The notes under the pieces: generated by a model
Told to the model about the DNA's origin: nothing
What the model saw: the letters and a program-made list of their open reading frames with translations, nothing else
Databases searched by the model: none
Made by a program: the position numbers and the translations under genes
Shown here: piece by piece, positions 30,091 through 38,544 of the stretch
Position numbering within the stretch: position 1 is the first letter of the stretch
Layout: every line of letters begins with the position of its first letter
Assembly (NCBI RefSeq): GCF_015158295.1
Contig: NZ_JACDXV010000003.1
Coordinates: 1-64,000, forward strand
DNA: 64,000 bases
From: Devosia faecipullorum
GTDB lineage: Bacteria > Pseudomonadota > Alphaproteobacteria > Rhizobiales > Devosiaceae
Direction: 5' to 3'

Positions 30091-30983
30091 TCAGCGTTTT
30101 CGGCTCCACCAATCTCGACCAGATCGGCACCGTTTCCCGCCTGCCCAAGCCGGGCGAGACGGTGGCGGGGGGAACCTTTTCCATGGCCGCCGGCGGCAAG
30201 GGCGCCAATCAGGCGCTGGCGGCGCGCCGCGCCGGAGCCGAAGTGCGCCATGTCTCCGCCGTAGGCAATGACGCTTTCGCGGACCTCGCCACCGGCCTGC
30301 TGCGCGCGGGCGGGGTGGACCTTTCCGACCTGCGCCAGGCCGAGGCAGCCACCGGCATTGCCATGATCTTTGTCGATGCGGCGGGCGAAAACGTCATCGC
30401 CATCCTGCCCGGCGCCAATGGCACGATCGGCCCGGACGATGCCGAGCGCGGCCTTGCCGCTCTGGCCGAGGGCGACATCGTGCTGGTGCAGCAGGAAGTG
30501 CCGCAGGCGGCCACGCGACGCGCCCTCGAAATCGCCCGCCAGCGCGGCGCGCGCAGCGTGCTCAATACCGCACCCTATCTCGAAGACACCGCCGCACTGG
30601 CACCCATGGCCGACATCGTCATCGCCAATGAAACCGAATTTTCCCTGCTTTCGGGCCGCCCCATCGACGAGCTGGATGCGGCCATGGCCGATTGGGTCAA
30701 GCAGACCGGCCGCATCATCGTCGTGACCCTGGGGCCCGACGGCGCGCGCGCCGCAACCCCGGATGGCGCCATCGCCGTTCCCGCCCACAAGGTCGATCCG
30801 GTCGATACGGTTGGCGCGGGCGATACGTTTTGCGGCTATCTTGCCGCCGCGCTCGATGCCGGCCTTGATCTCGAAGCCGCCATGCGCCGCGCCGCTGTGG
30901 CCGGGAGCCTGGCCTGCCTCAAGCCCGGCGCCCAGCCCGCCATTCCTATGAAGACAGAGGTCGGCGCAATATTAGGGTCCTGA
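30087..30983 (+). CDS. rbsK: Ribokinase (PfkB family)
   Basis: Phosphorylates ribose to ribose 5-phosphate with ATP. The 298-residue PfkB-family protein has the substrate motif AAGGKGANQALAARRAGAEV and the catalytic signature DTVGAGDTFCGYLAA with the base Asp. Overall length and the N-terminal VFGSTNLD fit ribokinase better than other sugar kinases, although substrate cannot be proved from sequence. No ribose transporter is nearby. Its start overlaps the stop of the DUF1697 gene. Confidence 0.88.
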   Translation: MISVFGSTNLDQIGTVSRLPKPGETVAGGTFSMAAGGKGANQALAARRAGAEVRHVSAVGNDAFADLATGLLRAGGVDLSDLRQAEAATGIAMIFVDAAGENVIAILPGANGTIGPDDAERGLAALAEGDIVLVQQEVPQAATRRALEIARQRGARSVLNTAPYLEDTAALAPMADIVIANETEFSLLSGRPIDELDAAMADWVKQTGRIIVVTLGPDGARAATPDGAIAVPAHKVDPVDTVGAGDTFCGYLAAALDAGLDLEAAMRRAAVAGSLACLKPGAQPAIPMKTEVGAILGS

Positions 30984-31061
30984 CCGGATTTTCTGCGAAA
31001 ACCGTGAATTTGCTTTTCGGCCCGATGGAATATGCTCTCCTCCAGCATTGGGAGGATGTCC

Positions 31062-31427
31062 ATGCCCTACTTTCTTGCCGTCTACACGATGTCTCCGGAA
31101 AACCTGGCCCGCTTTTACGCCCTGCCCAAGGCCGAGCAGGAGCGGATCGACGCCACCGGCCTGCCGCTCTGGACGGATTGGGAGCAGCGCCATGCCAGCG
31201 CTCTCGCCAATCATGGCGGCATGGTGGGCAAGACCCTGCGCGTGACCGGGGACGGGATCGGGCCGCATAGCAACCAGTTCTGCGGCTATGTCATCGTCGA
31301 GGCCGAAACCATCGAGGCGGCGGCGCAGCTATTCCGCGACCATCCGCATTTTTCCGTCTTTCCCGGCGATGGGGTCGACATCATGCCCTTTCTGGCCGGG
31401 CCGGATCTGGGCAGCGGAGGCGCATGA
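31062..31427 (+). CDS. Small YCII-related hypothetical protein
   Basis: A 121-residue protein with the style of YCII/DGPF-like dimeric alpha-beta barrels: a Gly-rich centre NHGGMVGKTLRV and a late segment FCGYVIVEAETIEAAAQLF followed by HPHFSVFPG. I chose ATG 31062 because GGGAGG stands 7 bases before it; two other in-frame ATGs lie upstream. Function unknown. It is convergent with infC; their shared 3' region holds the infC terminator. Confidence 0.75.
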   Translation: MPYFLAVYTMSPENLARFYALPKAEQERIDATGLPLWTDWEQRHASALANHGGMVGKTLRVTGDGIGPHSNQFCGYVIVEAETIEAAAQLFRDHPHFSVFPGDGVDIMPFLAGPDLGSGGA

Positions 31428-31452
31428 AAAAAGCGGGCCTTTCGACCCGCTT
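31426..31452 (-). terminator. Intrinsic terminator of infC
   Basis: On the minus strand AAGCGGG, loop TCGAAAGG, CCCGCTT forms a 7-bp stem followed by a run of T. It lies about 25 bp after the infC stop and touches the stop codon of the convergent small gene. Confidence 0.8.
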
Positions 31453-31476
31453 CTGCATTTCATCGCTTGTGCCGCC

Positions 31477-32013
31477 TTACTTGGGCGCCAGCACCATGAC
31501 CATCTGGCGGCCTTCGGAACGCGGCTGGCTTTCGACCTTGGCCACGGCTTCGGTCTGCTCGCGAACCTTGAGCAGCAATTGCATGCCGATGTCCTGATGG
31601 GCCATTTCGCGACCACGGAAGCGCAGGGTCACCTTGACCCGGTCGCCCTCGCCGAGGAAGCGGTGCACCGCCTTCATCTTGGTCTCGTAGTCGTGGTCAT
31701 CGATGTTCGGACGCATCTGAACTTCCTTGACCTCGATCACCTTCTGCTTCTTGCGCGCTTCGGCCGCCTTTTTCTGCGCGGCATATTTGTAGCGCCCGAG
31801 ATCGAGCATCTTGGCGACCGGCGGCTGCGAATTAGCGGCGATCAGGACCAGGTCGAGACCCTGTTCCTGGGCTTCGGCCAGCGCCTCGCGCGTACGCACG
31901 ATGCCGCGGTTTTCCCCTTCCGCATCGATGAGCTGAACGTCGGGGCTGGTGATATCCTCGTTGGCAAGCGGCCCATCTTTCTGGGGCGCAACGGGTCTCA
32001 TGGGACGGCGAAT
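31477..32013 (-). CDS. infC: Translation initiation factor IF-3, probable ATT start
   Basis: IF-3 binds the 30S subunit and checks start codon-initiator tRNA pairing. The protein has the N-terminal domain (VQLIDAEGENRGIV), the Lys-rich linker KKAAEARKKQK and the C-terminal domain (MRPNIDDHDYE … KVTLRFRGREMAHQ). The first ATG is at 32001, but four codons upstream an ATT at 32011-32013 gives an N-terminus RRPMRPVAPQKDGP after Met, matching rhizobial IF-3 (RRPF…KDGP), and AAGGAAAG stands 6 bases before it. infC of E. coli also starts with ATT and is autoregulated through it. I therefore prefer ATT; 178 residues. Confidence 0.9.
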   Translation of the reverse strand: MRRPMRPVAPQKDGPLANEDITSPDVQLIDAEGENRGIVRTREALAEAQEQGLDLVLIAANSQPPVAKMLDLGRYKYAAQKKAAEARKKQKVIEVKEVQMRPNIDDHDYETKMKAVHRFLGEGDRVKVTLRFRGREMAHQDIGMQLLLKVREQTEAVAKVESQPRSEGRQMVMVLAPK

Positions 32014-32167
32014 GGCAAGCTTTCCTTATTCTGTTGTGAGGAGGGGCTGAAATCGGCCCTAAAATCGTGGTAGCGGCTCAAGAAGTCAACTGGCGCGGCA
32101 TGCGATTTCTTAGCTGTTGCGCTGGGGAGACGCCAATATTTCCTCGAGAGAAAGTCCCGTTGCGCCC

Positions 32168-32938
32168 ATGAGTTCCCTTAATCGGTTTCGTCTTTCGCTC
32201 GGCACGGGCTCCGAGAGGCGCGAGATTGCCGTGGAGCAGCGGCCCGGCGGCGGGCCCGGCCTGTTCTGGCTCAATGGTTTCCGCTCGGTCATGGCGGGCG
32301 CCAAGGCCACGGCGCTCGACGCCCTCGGCGCCGAACAGGGCCTCGCCGTTACCCGCTTCGACTATTCGGGCGACGGTCTTTCGGGCGGGCGCTTCGAGGA
32401 CGGCACGATCAGCCGCTGGCTGGAAGAGGCCGAGACGGTGCTTGAGCGCACGCAAGGTCCGCAAATCGTCTGCGGTTCCTCCATGGGCGGCTGGATCGCC
32501 CTGTTGCTGGCGCGGCGGCAATTGGCCAGGGGCATCCCGCTCAAGGGGCTGGTGCTGATCGCGCCGGCCATCGACGCCACGACGACGCTCATTCCTGCCC
32601 GGATGAGCGCGGCGCAGCAAAGCGATCTCGACCGCCAGGGCTTTTTCGAGCGCGACAGCCGCTATGGCGACGGTCCCTATCGCTATAGCCGGGACTTCAT
32701 GACGGACGGCGCCGGCCATGCACTGTTCGGCGGGGTGATCGAAACCGGCTGCCCGGTGCATATCCTGCAGGGCGGCGAGGATCCCGACGTGCCCCCCGCC
32801 CATGCGCAGAAATTGCTGGCCCATATCCTGCACGACCCGGTCACCTTCACCCTGATTCCCGACGGCGACCACCGCCTGAGCCGGGATCAGGATCTCGACC
32901 TGCTGCGGCAGGCAGTGCTGGCGATGGCAGGGCGCTAA
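32168..32938 (+). CDS. Alpha/beta hydrolase
   Basis: 256 residues with an alpha/beta-hydrolase fold. The nucleophile elbow is GSSMGGW (Ser), the acid is probably Asp in GGEDPDVPP, and the base His is in PDGDHRLSRDQDLD. An N-terminal PGLFWLNGFRSVM segment matches the oxyanion strand region. Similar proteins are annotated as carboxylesterases or palmitoyl-thioesterase-like; the substrate is not visible. The start is uncertain; ATG 32168 fits the fold start. It is divergent from infC. Confidence 0.85.
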   Translation: MSSLNRFRLSLGTGSERREIAVEQRPGGGPGLFWLNGFRSVMAGAKATALDALGAEQGLAVTRFDYSGDGLSGGRFEDGTISRWLEEAETVLERTQGPQIVCGSSMGGWIALLLARRQLARGIPLKGLVLIAPAIDATTTLIPARMSAAQQSDLDRQGFFERDSRYGDGPYRYSRDFMTDGAGHALFGGVIETGCPVHILQGGEDPDVPPAHAQKLLAHILHDPVTFTLIPDGDHRLSRDQDLDLLRQAVLAMAGR

Positions 32939-32979
32939 TCGCGGACCAAAGACATGCCCGCCGACGCGCGAGACACCAT

Positions 32980-33636
32980 TCAGGGCCGCGTGGTCATCAA
33001 TTTTGTCTTCTGCCGGCCTTCGGCGTCGAAATTGTCCGGGGCCAGCCAGCGCTCATATTCGGCGCGCAGGGCGGGCCATTCGCCATCAATGATCGAGAGC
33101 CAGGCCGTATCGCGGCTTTCGCCCTTGGCAATCATGTCCTGCCGGAACACGCCTTCAAGGGTGAAGCCGAAGCGCAGGGCGGCGGCTTTGGAGGGCGCGT
33201 TGTGTGCGTTGCATTTCCATTCGAAGCGCCGATAGCCAAGATCGTCGAAGGCGTGGCGAGCGAACAGATAGAAGGCTTCGGTGGCCAGCCGCGAGCGCGC
33301 CATGGGCAGGCCCCAATGGACGCCGCCGATTTCGATGGAGCCGTGTTCGGGGCGGATGCGCATCCAGCCCTGTTGGCCCACGGCTTTGTTGCTGGCCTTG
33401 TCGATCACCGCCACATGGCGGTCGGGGCCGGCATTGGCCGCTGCGATCCGCTGCTCCATCGCCGCCACGCTTTCGGGGGCGTCGGAGAGCAGCCAGCGAT
33501 AGCGCTCGGCCCCGCCGGGCAGGGTGGAAACGGCAAAAAGATCAGCCGCGTGGCGCATGTCGATCGGCTCCAGGCGCACATAGAGTCCATCGAGGATGAT
33601 CGGTTGGGGCGCGGCTTTCGCTGGCTGGACGCTCAT
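32980..33636 (-). CDS. GNAT-family N-acetyltransferase
   Basis: 218-residue acetyltransferase of the RimJ/RimL type: LYVRLEPIDMRHAADLF at the N-terminus, the central strand GSIEIGGVHWGLPMARSRLATEA that binds acetyl-CoA, and RRFEWKCNAHNAPSKAAALRFGF, the classical RimJ/L end. The target is unknown. Its start overlaps the stop of the upstream SDR gene by 4 bp, so it is the third gene of the queG-SDR-GNAT run. Confidence 0.9.
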   Translation of the reverse strand: MSVQPAKAAPQPIILDGLYVRLEPIDMRHAADLFAVSTLPGGAERYRWLLSDAPESVAAMEQRIAAANAGPDRHVAVIDKASNKAVGQQGWMRIRPEHGSIEIGGVHWGLPMARSRLATEAFYLFARHAFDDLGYRRFEWKCNAHNAPSKAAALRFGFTLEGVFRQDMIAKGESRDTAWLSIIDGEWPALRAEYERWLAPDNFDAEGRQKTKLMTTRP

Positions 33637-34505
33637 TTCTCGCTCTCCAGGATCTGCGCCAGCCCGGCGCGGTAATCGGGATATAAAAGCTCGATGCCCA
33701 GCGCCCGTTTGATGGCGCCATTGGAGACCCGCTTGTTGTCGCGGTAAAAGCTCTTCTGCATCGGGGTCATGGCCGTGGTCTCGAAGGGCAGGTCCGGCGG
33801 CACCTCCATGCCGATCAGGCCCGCCGCATGGGCGATGACGTCCTGGGGCGGCGCCGGCTCGTCATCGGCAAGATTGAAGGTGCCATCAAGCCGCTTTTCG
33901 GCCGCCAGCAGCGTGACGCGGGCAATATCATCGACATGGATGCGGTTGAACACCTGGCCGGGCTTGATGATCCGCCGCGCACTGCCCTCGCGCAATTTAT
34001 CGAAGCTGGACCGGCCGGGCCCATAAATGCCCGCCAGTCGCAGGATCGCCAGCCTGACGCCGCGCCGGGCGGCATAATCGCGCCATTGCTGCTCGGCGAT
34101 GACCCGATAGTCGGAGCGCATATTGCGCGGCACGAGGGGCGCGGATTCATCGATCCAGTCACCGCCGAAATCGCCATAGACTCCGACGGTGGAATAATAG
34201 CAGAGCCATTGCAGGTCGGGGGCGGCATCGAGGTCGGCGGCATGATGGCGCAGCACCGGATCGCCCTCGGCATCGGGCGCGGCCGAGAGGATGACGTGAC
34301 TGGTTCCCGATTGCAGCGCCGGCCCGACCTCGGGGCCCGGCTGCGTGCCGTCGAAAACCAGCGCGCGATGATAACAATCCGTTAACGCATTGGCCTTGTC
34401 GCGGGTTCTCACCGTTCCCGATATGTCAGCGAATTGCCCGCTCTCGTGCATGATCCGGGCGGCGCGCTGCGAGGAAAAACCGAGACCGAAGAAAAATGCC
34501 TGCAT
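33633..34505 (-). CDS. Extended SDR-family NAD-dependent epimerase/dehydratase-like protein
   Basis: 290 residues with an N-terminal dinucleotide-binding start FFFGLGFSSQRAA, a Tyr-containing LCYYSTVGVYGDFGG segment (the catalytic Ser/Tyr region) and LRLAGIYGPGRSSFD. The YeeZ-like subgroup fits. I place the start at ATG 34505 because it overlaps the queG stop (TGATG). The substrate is unknown. Confidence 0.88.
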   Translation of the reverse strand: MQAFFFGLGFSSQRAARIMHESGQFADISGTVRTRDKANALTDCYHRALVFDGTQPGPEVGPALQSGTSHVILSAAPDAEGDPVLRHHAADLDAAPDLQWLCYYSTVGVYGDFGGDWIDESAPLVPRNMRSDYRVIAEQQWRDYAARRGVRLAILRLAGIYGPGRSSFDKLREGSARRIIKPGQVFNRIHVDDIARVTLLAAEKRLDGTFNLADDEPAPPQDVIAHAAGLIGMEVPPDLPFETTAMTPMQKSFYRDNKRVSNGAIKRALGIELLYPDYRAGLAQILESEK

Positions 34506-35632
34506 CACACTGCGCCATCCCATTCCGCCCGGACGGTCTCGTCTTGTTCGAGCGCCAGGCGCGCCTGTCTTATCGTATCGGCCCGGTCCGGGTCGAGCCG
34601 CCGCAGCGCCCAGATCGCCGCGCCCCGCACCAGTGGCGAAGCATCGTCAAGCCGCTTCTCGACGGCGTCGATATAGGCGCAATTGTCCGAATTGCCGATG
34701 CAGATCAAGACATTGCGCAGGAAACGGGCATGGCCGATCCGCTTGACCGGCGATCCTGAAAACAGATCACGGAAGGCCGCATCGTCCAATCGCACCAGGT
34801 CCGCCAGGGATGGTCGCTCGAATTCGGGCCGGCTGCGCAGCCTCGCCTCCCGGCTCACCGAGGCGAATTTGTTCCAGGGACAGACGGCCAGGCAATCGTC
34901 ACAGCCATAGACCCGATTGCCCATGGGGCGGCGGAACTCACGCGGAATTTGATCTTTATGTTCAACGGAATAATAGGCGAGGCATTTTCGGGCATCGAGC
35001 CGGAACGGGGCGGGAAAGGCATTGGTGGGGCAGATATCGAGGCAGCGGGTGCAGGAGCCGCAATTGTCCTTGCCCGGCGCATCGGGCGGCAGGTCCAGCG
35101 TGGTGAGAATGGCCCCCAGAAACAGCCAGGAGCCGAACTGGCGGCTGACCAATACCGAATGTTTGCCCTGCCAGCCCAGGCCCGCCGCCTCGGCCAGAGG
35201 CTTTTCCATCAGCGGCGCGGTATCGACGAAGACCTTGACCCCTGCCCCGCTCCGCCGCGCCAACAGGCCCGCCAATTCCTTGAGCCGGCCCTTGATGATG
35301 TCGTGATAATCGCGATTGCGGGCATAGGCGGAAATATTGCCGATATCACTCTCGGCCAGAAGCGTCATCGGATCGGCTTCGGGGCCATAATTGATCCCAA
35401 GCAGAATGACCGAGCGAGCCTCGTCCCAGAGCCGGCGCGGATCGCCGCGCCGCGCCTCGGTTTCCGCCATCCAGACCATATCGGCATGCCAGCCCGCGGC
35501 CAGCGCATGGGAGAGTTTTTCCGGCAGGTCGGGGCGGGAATCGGCGCGGGCAATGCCAAAGGCATCAAAACCCAAGGCCTCGGCGCGGGTCTTGAGTTCG
35601 GCAATGAGCTTTTCTGCGGCGTCTGTCGCCAT
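34505..35632 (-). CDS. queG: Epoxyqueuosine reductase
   Basis: Cobalamin-dependent iron-sulfur enzyme for the last step of queuosine synthesis in tRNA. The 375-residue protein has two 4Fe-4S motifs (DNCGSCTRCLDICPTNAF and YGCDDCLAVCPWNKF) and the family ending with a HEAT-like helical stretch (GAAIWALRRLDPDRAD). The frame is open 51 bp further upstream, but that part is intergenic repeat sequence, so ATG 35632 (MATDAAEKLIAELK) is the better start. It lies between the FzlA-like and SDR genes on the same strand. Confidence 0.95.
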   Translation of the reverse strand: MATDAAEKLIAELKTRAEALGFDAFGIARADSRPDLPEKLSHALAAGWHADMVWMAETEARRGDPRRLWDEARSVILLGINYGPEADPMTLLAESDIGNISAYARNRDYHDIIKGRLKELAGLLARRSGAGVKVFVDTAPLMEKPLAEAAGLGWQGKHSVLVSRQFGSWLFLGAILTTLDLPPDAPGKDNCGSCTRCLDICPTNAFPAPFRLDARKCLAYYSVEHKDQIPREFRRPMGNRVYGCDDCLAVCPWNKFASVSREARLRSRPEFERPSLADLVRLDDAAFRDLFSGSPVKRIGHARFLRNVLICIGNSDNCAYIDAVEKRLDDASPLVRGAAIWALRRLDPDRADTIRQARLALEQDETVRAEWDGAV

Positions 35633-35654
35633 GAACGAAATCCATCCGCGCTCG

Positions 35655-35730
35655 TCATTGCCCGGCGCGGCCGGGCAATCCATCTGCCTATCCTAGCATG
35701 GACCTGCCGGACAAGCCGGGCGGTGACGAC
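35655..35730. repeat. Dispersed intergenic palindromes, copies 3 and 4
   Basis: TCATTGCCCGGCGCGG followed by CCGGGCAATCCA (35655-35682) is the inverted form of the repeat at 19472. A second, divergent copy follows directly at about 35698-35730 (CATGGACCTGCCGGACAAGC then CGGGCGGTGACGAC). The two lie head to head between fzlA and queG. Confidence 0.7.
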
Positions 35731-35746
35731 ACCCTGACACCGCGTG

Positions 35747-36427
35747 TCAGAAATCGAGATCGGCATAGCCCTTGGACGGCGGCATGGCGACGACGCGGTC
35801 GTTGAGCAGGGTGCGAAAGGCCGGGCGGGACTTGATGGCCGAATACCAGTCGCGCGTCTCCACCGGCACTTTCGACCAATCGATGTCGCCCATGTAGTCC
35901 AGCGTCGAAAAATGCGCGGCGAGGGCGAAGTCGGCAAGGCTGAGTTCGTCGCCGCCCAGCCAGTTGCGGCTGGCCAGCAGCCAGTTGAAATAGAGCAGGT
36001 GTTCGCCCAGATTGGCCTTGGCGGCGCGCAGCACCGACGGCTCGGGCGTGGCGCCGCGAATATCGCGCTTGGCGATCTTTTCCTCGACCAGATAGCGCGT
36101 CACTTCGTCATTGAGCTTGATCAATACCCATTCGACCAGACGCCACATTTCCGAGCGCGCCAGCGGATCGGCCGGAAACAACCCGCCCACCGCGTCGGGC
36201 GTATAAAAATCCTCCACCGCATGGATATTGGCCATGATGCCGATAATGGCGTCTTCGCTGTCGGTGAACAGAATGGGCAGGGTCGCGGCTGGATTGAGTT
36301 CGAGCAGGGCCTCCTCGCGCAGCCAGGGTTTGATCTCCTCCAGGTCCAGCGGCACGCCATATTCGGCGCACATCAGCCGGATGAGGCGCGAAGCGGGATC
36401 AAGAGGATGATGAACGAGGGTGGGCAT
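35747..36427 (-). CDS. fzlA: GST-fold protein, probable FtsZ-binding FzlA
   Basis: 226-residue glutathione S-transferase-fold protein. The N-terminal thioredoxin-like half begins TLVHHPLDPASRLIRLMCAE and the helical half ends with LSLADFALAAHFSTLDYMGD. The start HHPLDPASR and the overall pattern match FzlA, the GST-like FtsZ regulator of Caulobacter and relatives, better than detoxifying GSTs. Neighbours queG and uppP support a housekeeping role. The GST fold is clear; the FzlA name is an inference. Confidence 0.75.
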   Translation of the reverse strand: MPTLVHHPLDPASRLIRLMCAEYGVPLDLEEIKPWLREEALLELNPAATLPILFTDSEDAIIGIMANIHAVEDFYTPDAVGGLFPADPLARSEMWRLVEWVLIKLNDEVTRYLVEEKIAKRDIRGATPEPSVLRAAKANLGEHLLYFNWLLASRNWLGGDELSLADFALAAHFSTLDYMGDIDWSKVPVETRDWYSAIKSRPAFRTLLNDRVVAMPPSKGYADLDF

Positions 36428-36538
36428 GAACAAGCTCTGTTTGAGGAGAGGCCGGCCTTGCTCTCCCCGTCTTGGCGCTGTGGGCGAACACAGCTATGAG
36501 AATTGCAAACCGGCCTGTGAAACGAGTTAGGGGATCAG

Positions 36539-37351
36539 ATGAACGCCGATCAAGGTCTTTTTGTGCCCCTGGTGCTGGGAATTGTCGAAGGGCTTACCGA
36601 ATTCCTGCCGGTCAGTTCCACCGGCCATCTGCTTCTGGCCGGACACTTCTTCGGCTTGCGCCAGCCGGCGACCTTTATCGTGCTGATCCAGCTCGGGGCG
36701 ATCCTGGCGGTGCTGACGATTTATTTCACCAGACTCGCCATCCTGATCCGCGATGCCTTTTCGGGGAAAGCCTATGCCTGGCATTTCGCTCTGGCGGTAA
36801 TTCTGGCCAGCGTTCCGGGGGCTTTGGCCGGCGTGCTGTTCCGCGATTATATCCAGCAGGTGCTGTACGAAACCCCGCTGGTCATCTGCATATCGCTGCT
36901 GGTCGGCGGCGTCGTGCTGCTCGCGGTCGACCGCATGCCCAAGCGCGAAACCTATGACGACATCTATGATTTCCCCTGGCATCTGGCGCTGATCATCGGC
37001 CTCTTCCAGATGGTGGCGCTCATCCCGGGTGTGTCGCGCTCGGGCGCCACGGTGGTCGGGGCCATGCTGTTCGGGGCCACCAAGCGCTCGGCGGCCGAAT
37101 TCACCTTCTTCATCGCCCTGCCGATCATGATCGGGGCCTTCGGCTATGATCTCTACAAAAGCCGCGAGCTGATCGACATGAGCCTGGGGCTCAATATCGC
37201 CATCGGCTTTGCCGCCTCCTTCGTGGTCGGGGCGCTGGTGGTCAAATATCTGCTCGATTTCGTCTCGCGCCACGGCTTCGCGCCCTTCGCCTGGTGGCGG
37301 ATCGTGGTGGGCGGCGCGGGCCTGATCGCCATCCTCGGTTTCGGGCTTTAG
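36539..37351 (+). CDS. uppP: Undecaprenyl-diphosphatase (UppP/BacA)
   Basis: Integral membrane phosphatase that recycles undecaprenyl pyrophosphate for peptidoglycan synthesis and confers bacitracin resistance. The 270-residue protein shows the conserved GLTEFLPVSSTGH motif (Glu and Ser/His of the active site) and PGVSRSGAT, with about eight hydrophobic segments. It is divergent from fzlA and followed by a strong terminator. Confidence 0.97.
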   Translation: MNADQGLFVPLVLGIVEGLTEFLPVSSTGHLLLAGHFFGLRQPATFIVLIQLGAILAVLTIYFTRLAILIRDAFSGKAYAWHFALAVILASVPGALAGVLFRDYIQQVLYETPLVICISLLVGGVVLLAVDRMPKRETYDDIYDFPWHLALIIGLFQMVALIPGVSRSGATVVGAMLFGATKRSAAEFTFFIALPIMIGAFGYDLYKSRELIDMSLGLNIAIGFAASFVVGALVVKYLLDFVSRHGFAPFAWWRIVVGGAGLIAILGFGL

Positions 37352-37417
37352 ATTTAGGCCTTTCCGAGCCTGCCAGCGTCACCATCCGGATCAGAGAGGC
37401 AATCTGGCCTCCAAATA

Positions 37418-37449
37418 CAAAAAAGCCGCCCATCGGGCGGCTTCTTTTT
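37418..37449. terminator. Bidirectional terminator between uppP and lolA
   Basis: AAGCCGCCC, loop ATC, GGGCGGCTT is a perfect 9-bp stem, with A-run on the left and TCTTTTT on the right, so it can end transcription from both sides. It serves the convergent uppP (plus) and lolA-like gene (minus). Confidence 0.9.
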
Positions 37450-37461
37450 GCGGGCTATCGC

Positions 37462-38094
37462 TCAGCCATTGGCCGGGTCGCGGCTCTTATAGGTCGAGGG
37501 AATGGAGAAGAAGGCGGGCGGAATCTGCACATCCTTTTGCACGTCGTAGAGCGAAAAGGTCAGCTCGGCACCCGAGGGTTCGACCAGCGTCCATTGCGCC
37601 AGATCCTTGGTGTCGATGTCAAAGATCAGCGACACCTGCACCGTGCCGGCGACGGTATTGTCGATGACCGTCACCGACAGATAGCCGTCCGACAAAGTCA
37701 CATCGAGCACATTGGCATTGAGCAGGTCGATATTGCTTCCGAGGAATTGACGCAGCGGGATCGTGTCCTGCGGATAGGCGTAATAGGTTTCCTCGCGCCG
37801 GTCGAGCACGTAAAAGCCCCTGCCCTGCGAGACGATTTCCTCCCGGCTCGGCGGGGCATAGCGAAAAGTGACCTTGTCGGGGCGTTCGAGAAAGAAGGTG
37901 CCCTCGGTGCGTCCGCCATTGGTGTCGATCTGCAGGAAGCGCCCCACCATGGTGCGGATCGCCGAATTATGGGCATTGATCTCGGCAATGAGTTGCTGCT
38001 CTTCCGGGCTCAGCGCCCGATCCAGCGCCAGCGCCGGCAAGGCGGGAGCAAGAGCGGCGGCGAAACCAAGAATCAGGGCATGGCGTCGAATCAT
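37462..38094 (-). CDS. lolA: LolA-type outer-membrane lipoprotein carrier
   Basis: Periplasmic chaperone that carries lipoproteins from LolCDE to the outer membrane. The 210-residue protein has a signal peptide (ALILGFAAALAPALPALALD) and the LolA-type core (GRFLQIDTNGGRTEGTFFLERPDKV split over strands, then FYVLDRREETYYAYPQDTIPL and the LSLI-like TVQVSLIFD). The start at ATG 38094 sits just before the signal peptide; the frame is open a little further. Placement next to ftsK is common in rhizobia. Confidence 0.85.
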   Translation of the reverse strand: MIRRHALILGFAAALAPALPALALDRALSPEEQQLIAEINAHNSAIRTMVGRFLQIDTNGGRTEGTFFLERPDKVTFRYAPPSREEIVSQGRGFYVLDRREETYYAYPQDTIPLRQFLGSNIDLLNANVLDVTLSDGYLSVTVIDNTVAGTVQVSLIFDIDTKDLAQWTLVEPSGAELTFSLYDVQKDVQIPPAFFSIPSTYKSRDPANG

Positions 38095-38197
38095 GGAATA
38101 ACGTCCTCGCAAGGCATTGGTTCAGCGTAACCTAGGCAGCAATTACGGCAACAGGTGGAAAGTTCCCGTCCCCTTTGTCATCTGGAGATTTATCAGG

Positions 38198-38500
38198 ATG
38201 AAATCAATCGCACCCGCACTGCTTCTCGCCGCTTTGGCCAGTGCCCCGGCGCTGGCGGCGCTGCCGCCCCATTATCAGCGGCAGGCCGAATTCGTGGCGG
38301 CCCTTGGCGCGGCGGTCGAGGTTTTGGGCATTTCCAGCCCCGTGGATTCCATCATCCTGAGCGAACCCGACAGGTTCGAGGTCAAGGCGGGCAATTGCAC
38401 CCTTATCGTCACCATCGTCGATGCCGAGGACAAAGGCGCTGCGGGCATGGTCGGCCCGCGGCAATTCCGGGCCGAGGCGGGCGAAAAGCACTGCCAATAG
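38198..38500 (+). CDS. Small exported hypothetical protein
   Basis: 100 residues with a clear signal peptide (MKSIAPALLLAALASAPALA) and a short mature part containing two Cys (GNCTLIV and EKHCQ at the very end) that could form a disulfide. No family recognised. The start at ATG 38198 matches the signal peptide. It is convergent with ftsK and ends 5 bp before a strong hairpin. Confidence 0.75.
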   Translation: MKSIAPALLLAALASAPALAALPPHYQRQAEFVAALGAAVEVLGISSPVDSIILSEPDRFEVKAGNCTLIVTIVDAEDKGAAGMVGPRQFRAEAGEKHCQ

Positions 38501-38504
38501 CTTT

Positions 38505-38537
38505 CTGGCTCAGGCGCGAAGCCGGCGCCTGAGCCAG
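38505..38537. terminator. Long hairpin between the exported protein gene and ftsK
   Basis: CTGGCTCAGGCGC, loop of seven bases, GCGCCTGAGCCAG: a perfect 13-bp stem between two convergent genes. No T-run follows on either strand, so it may stop transcription poorly or act as an RNA-stabilising end. Confidence 0.6.
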
Positions 38538-38544
38538 TCAAGGT

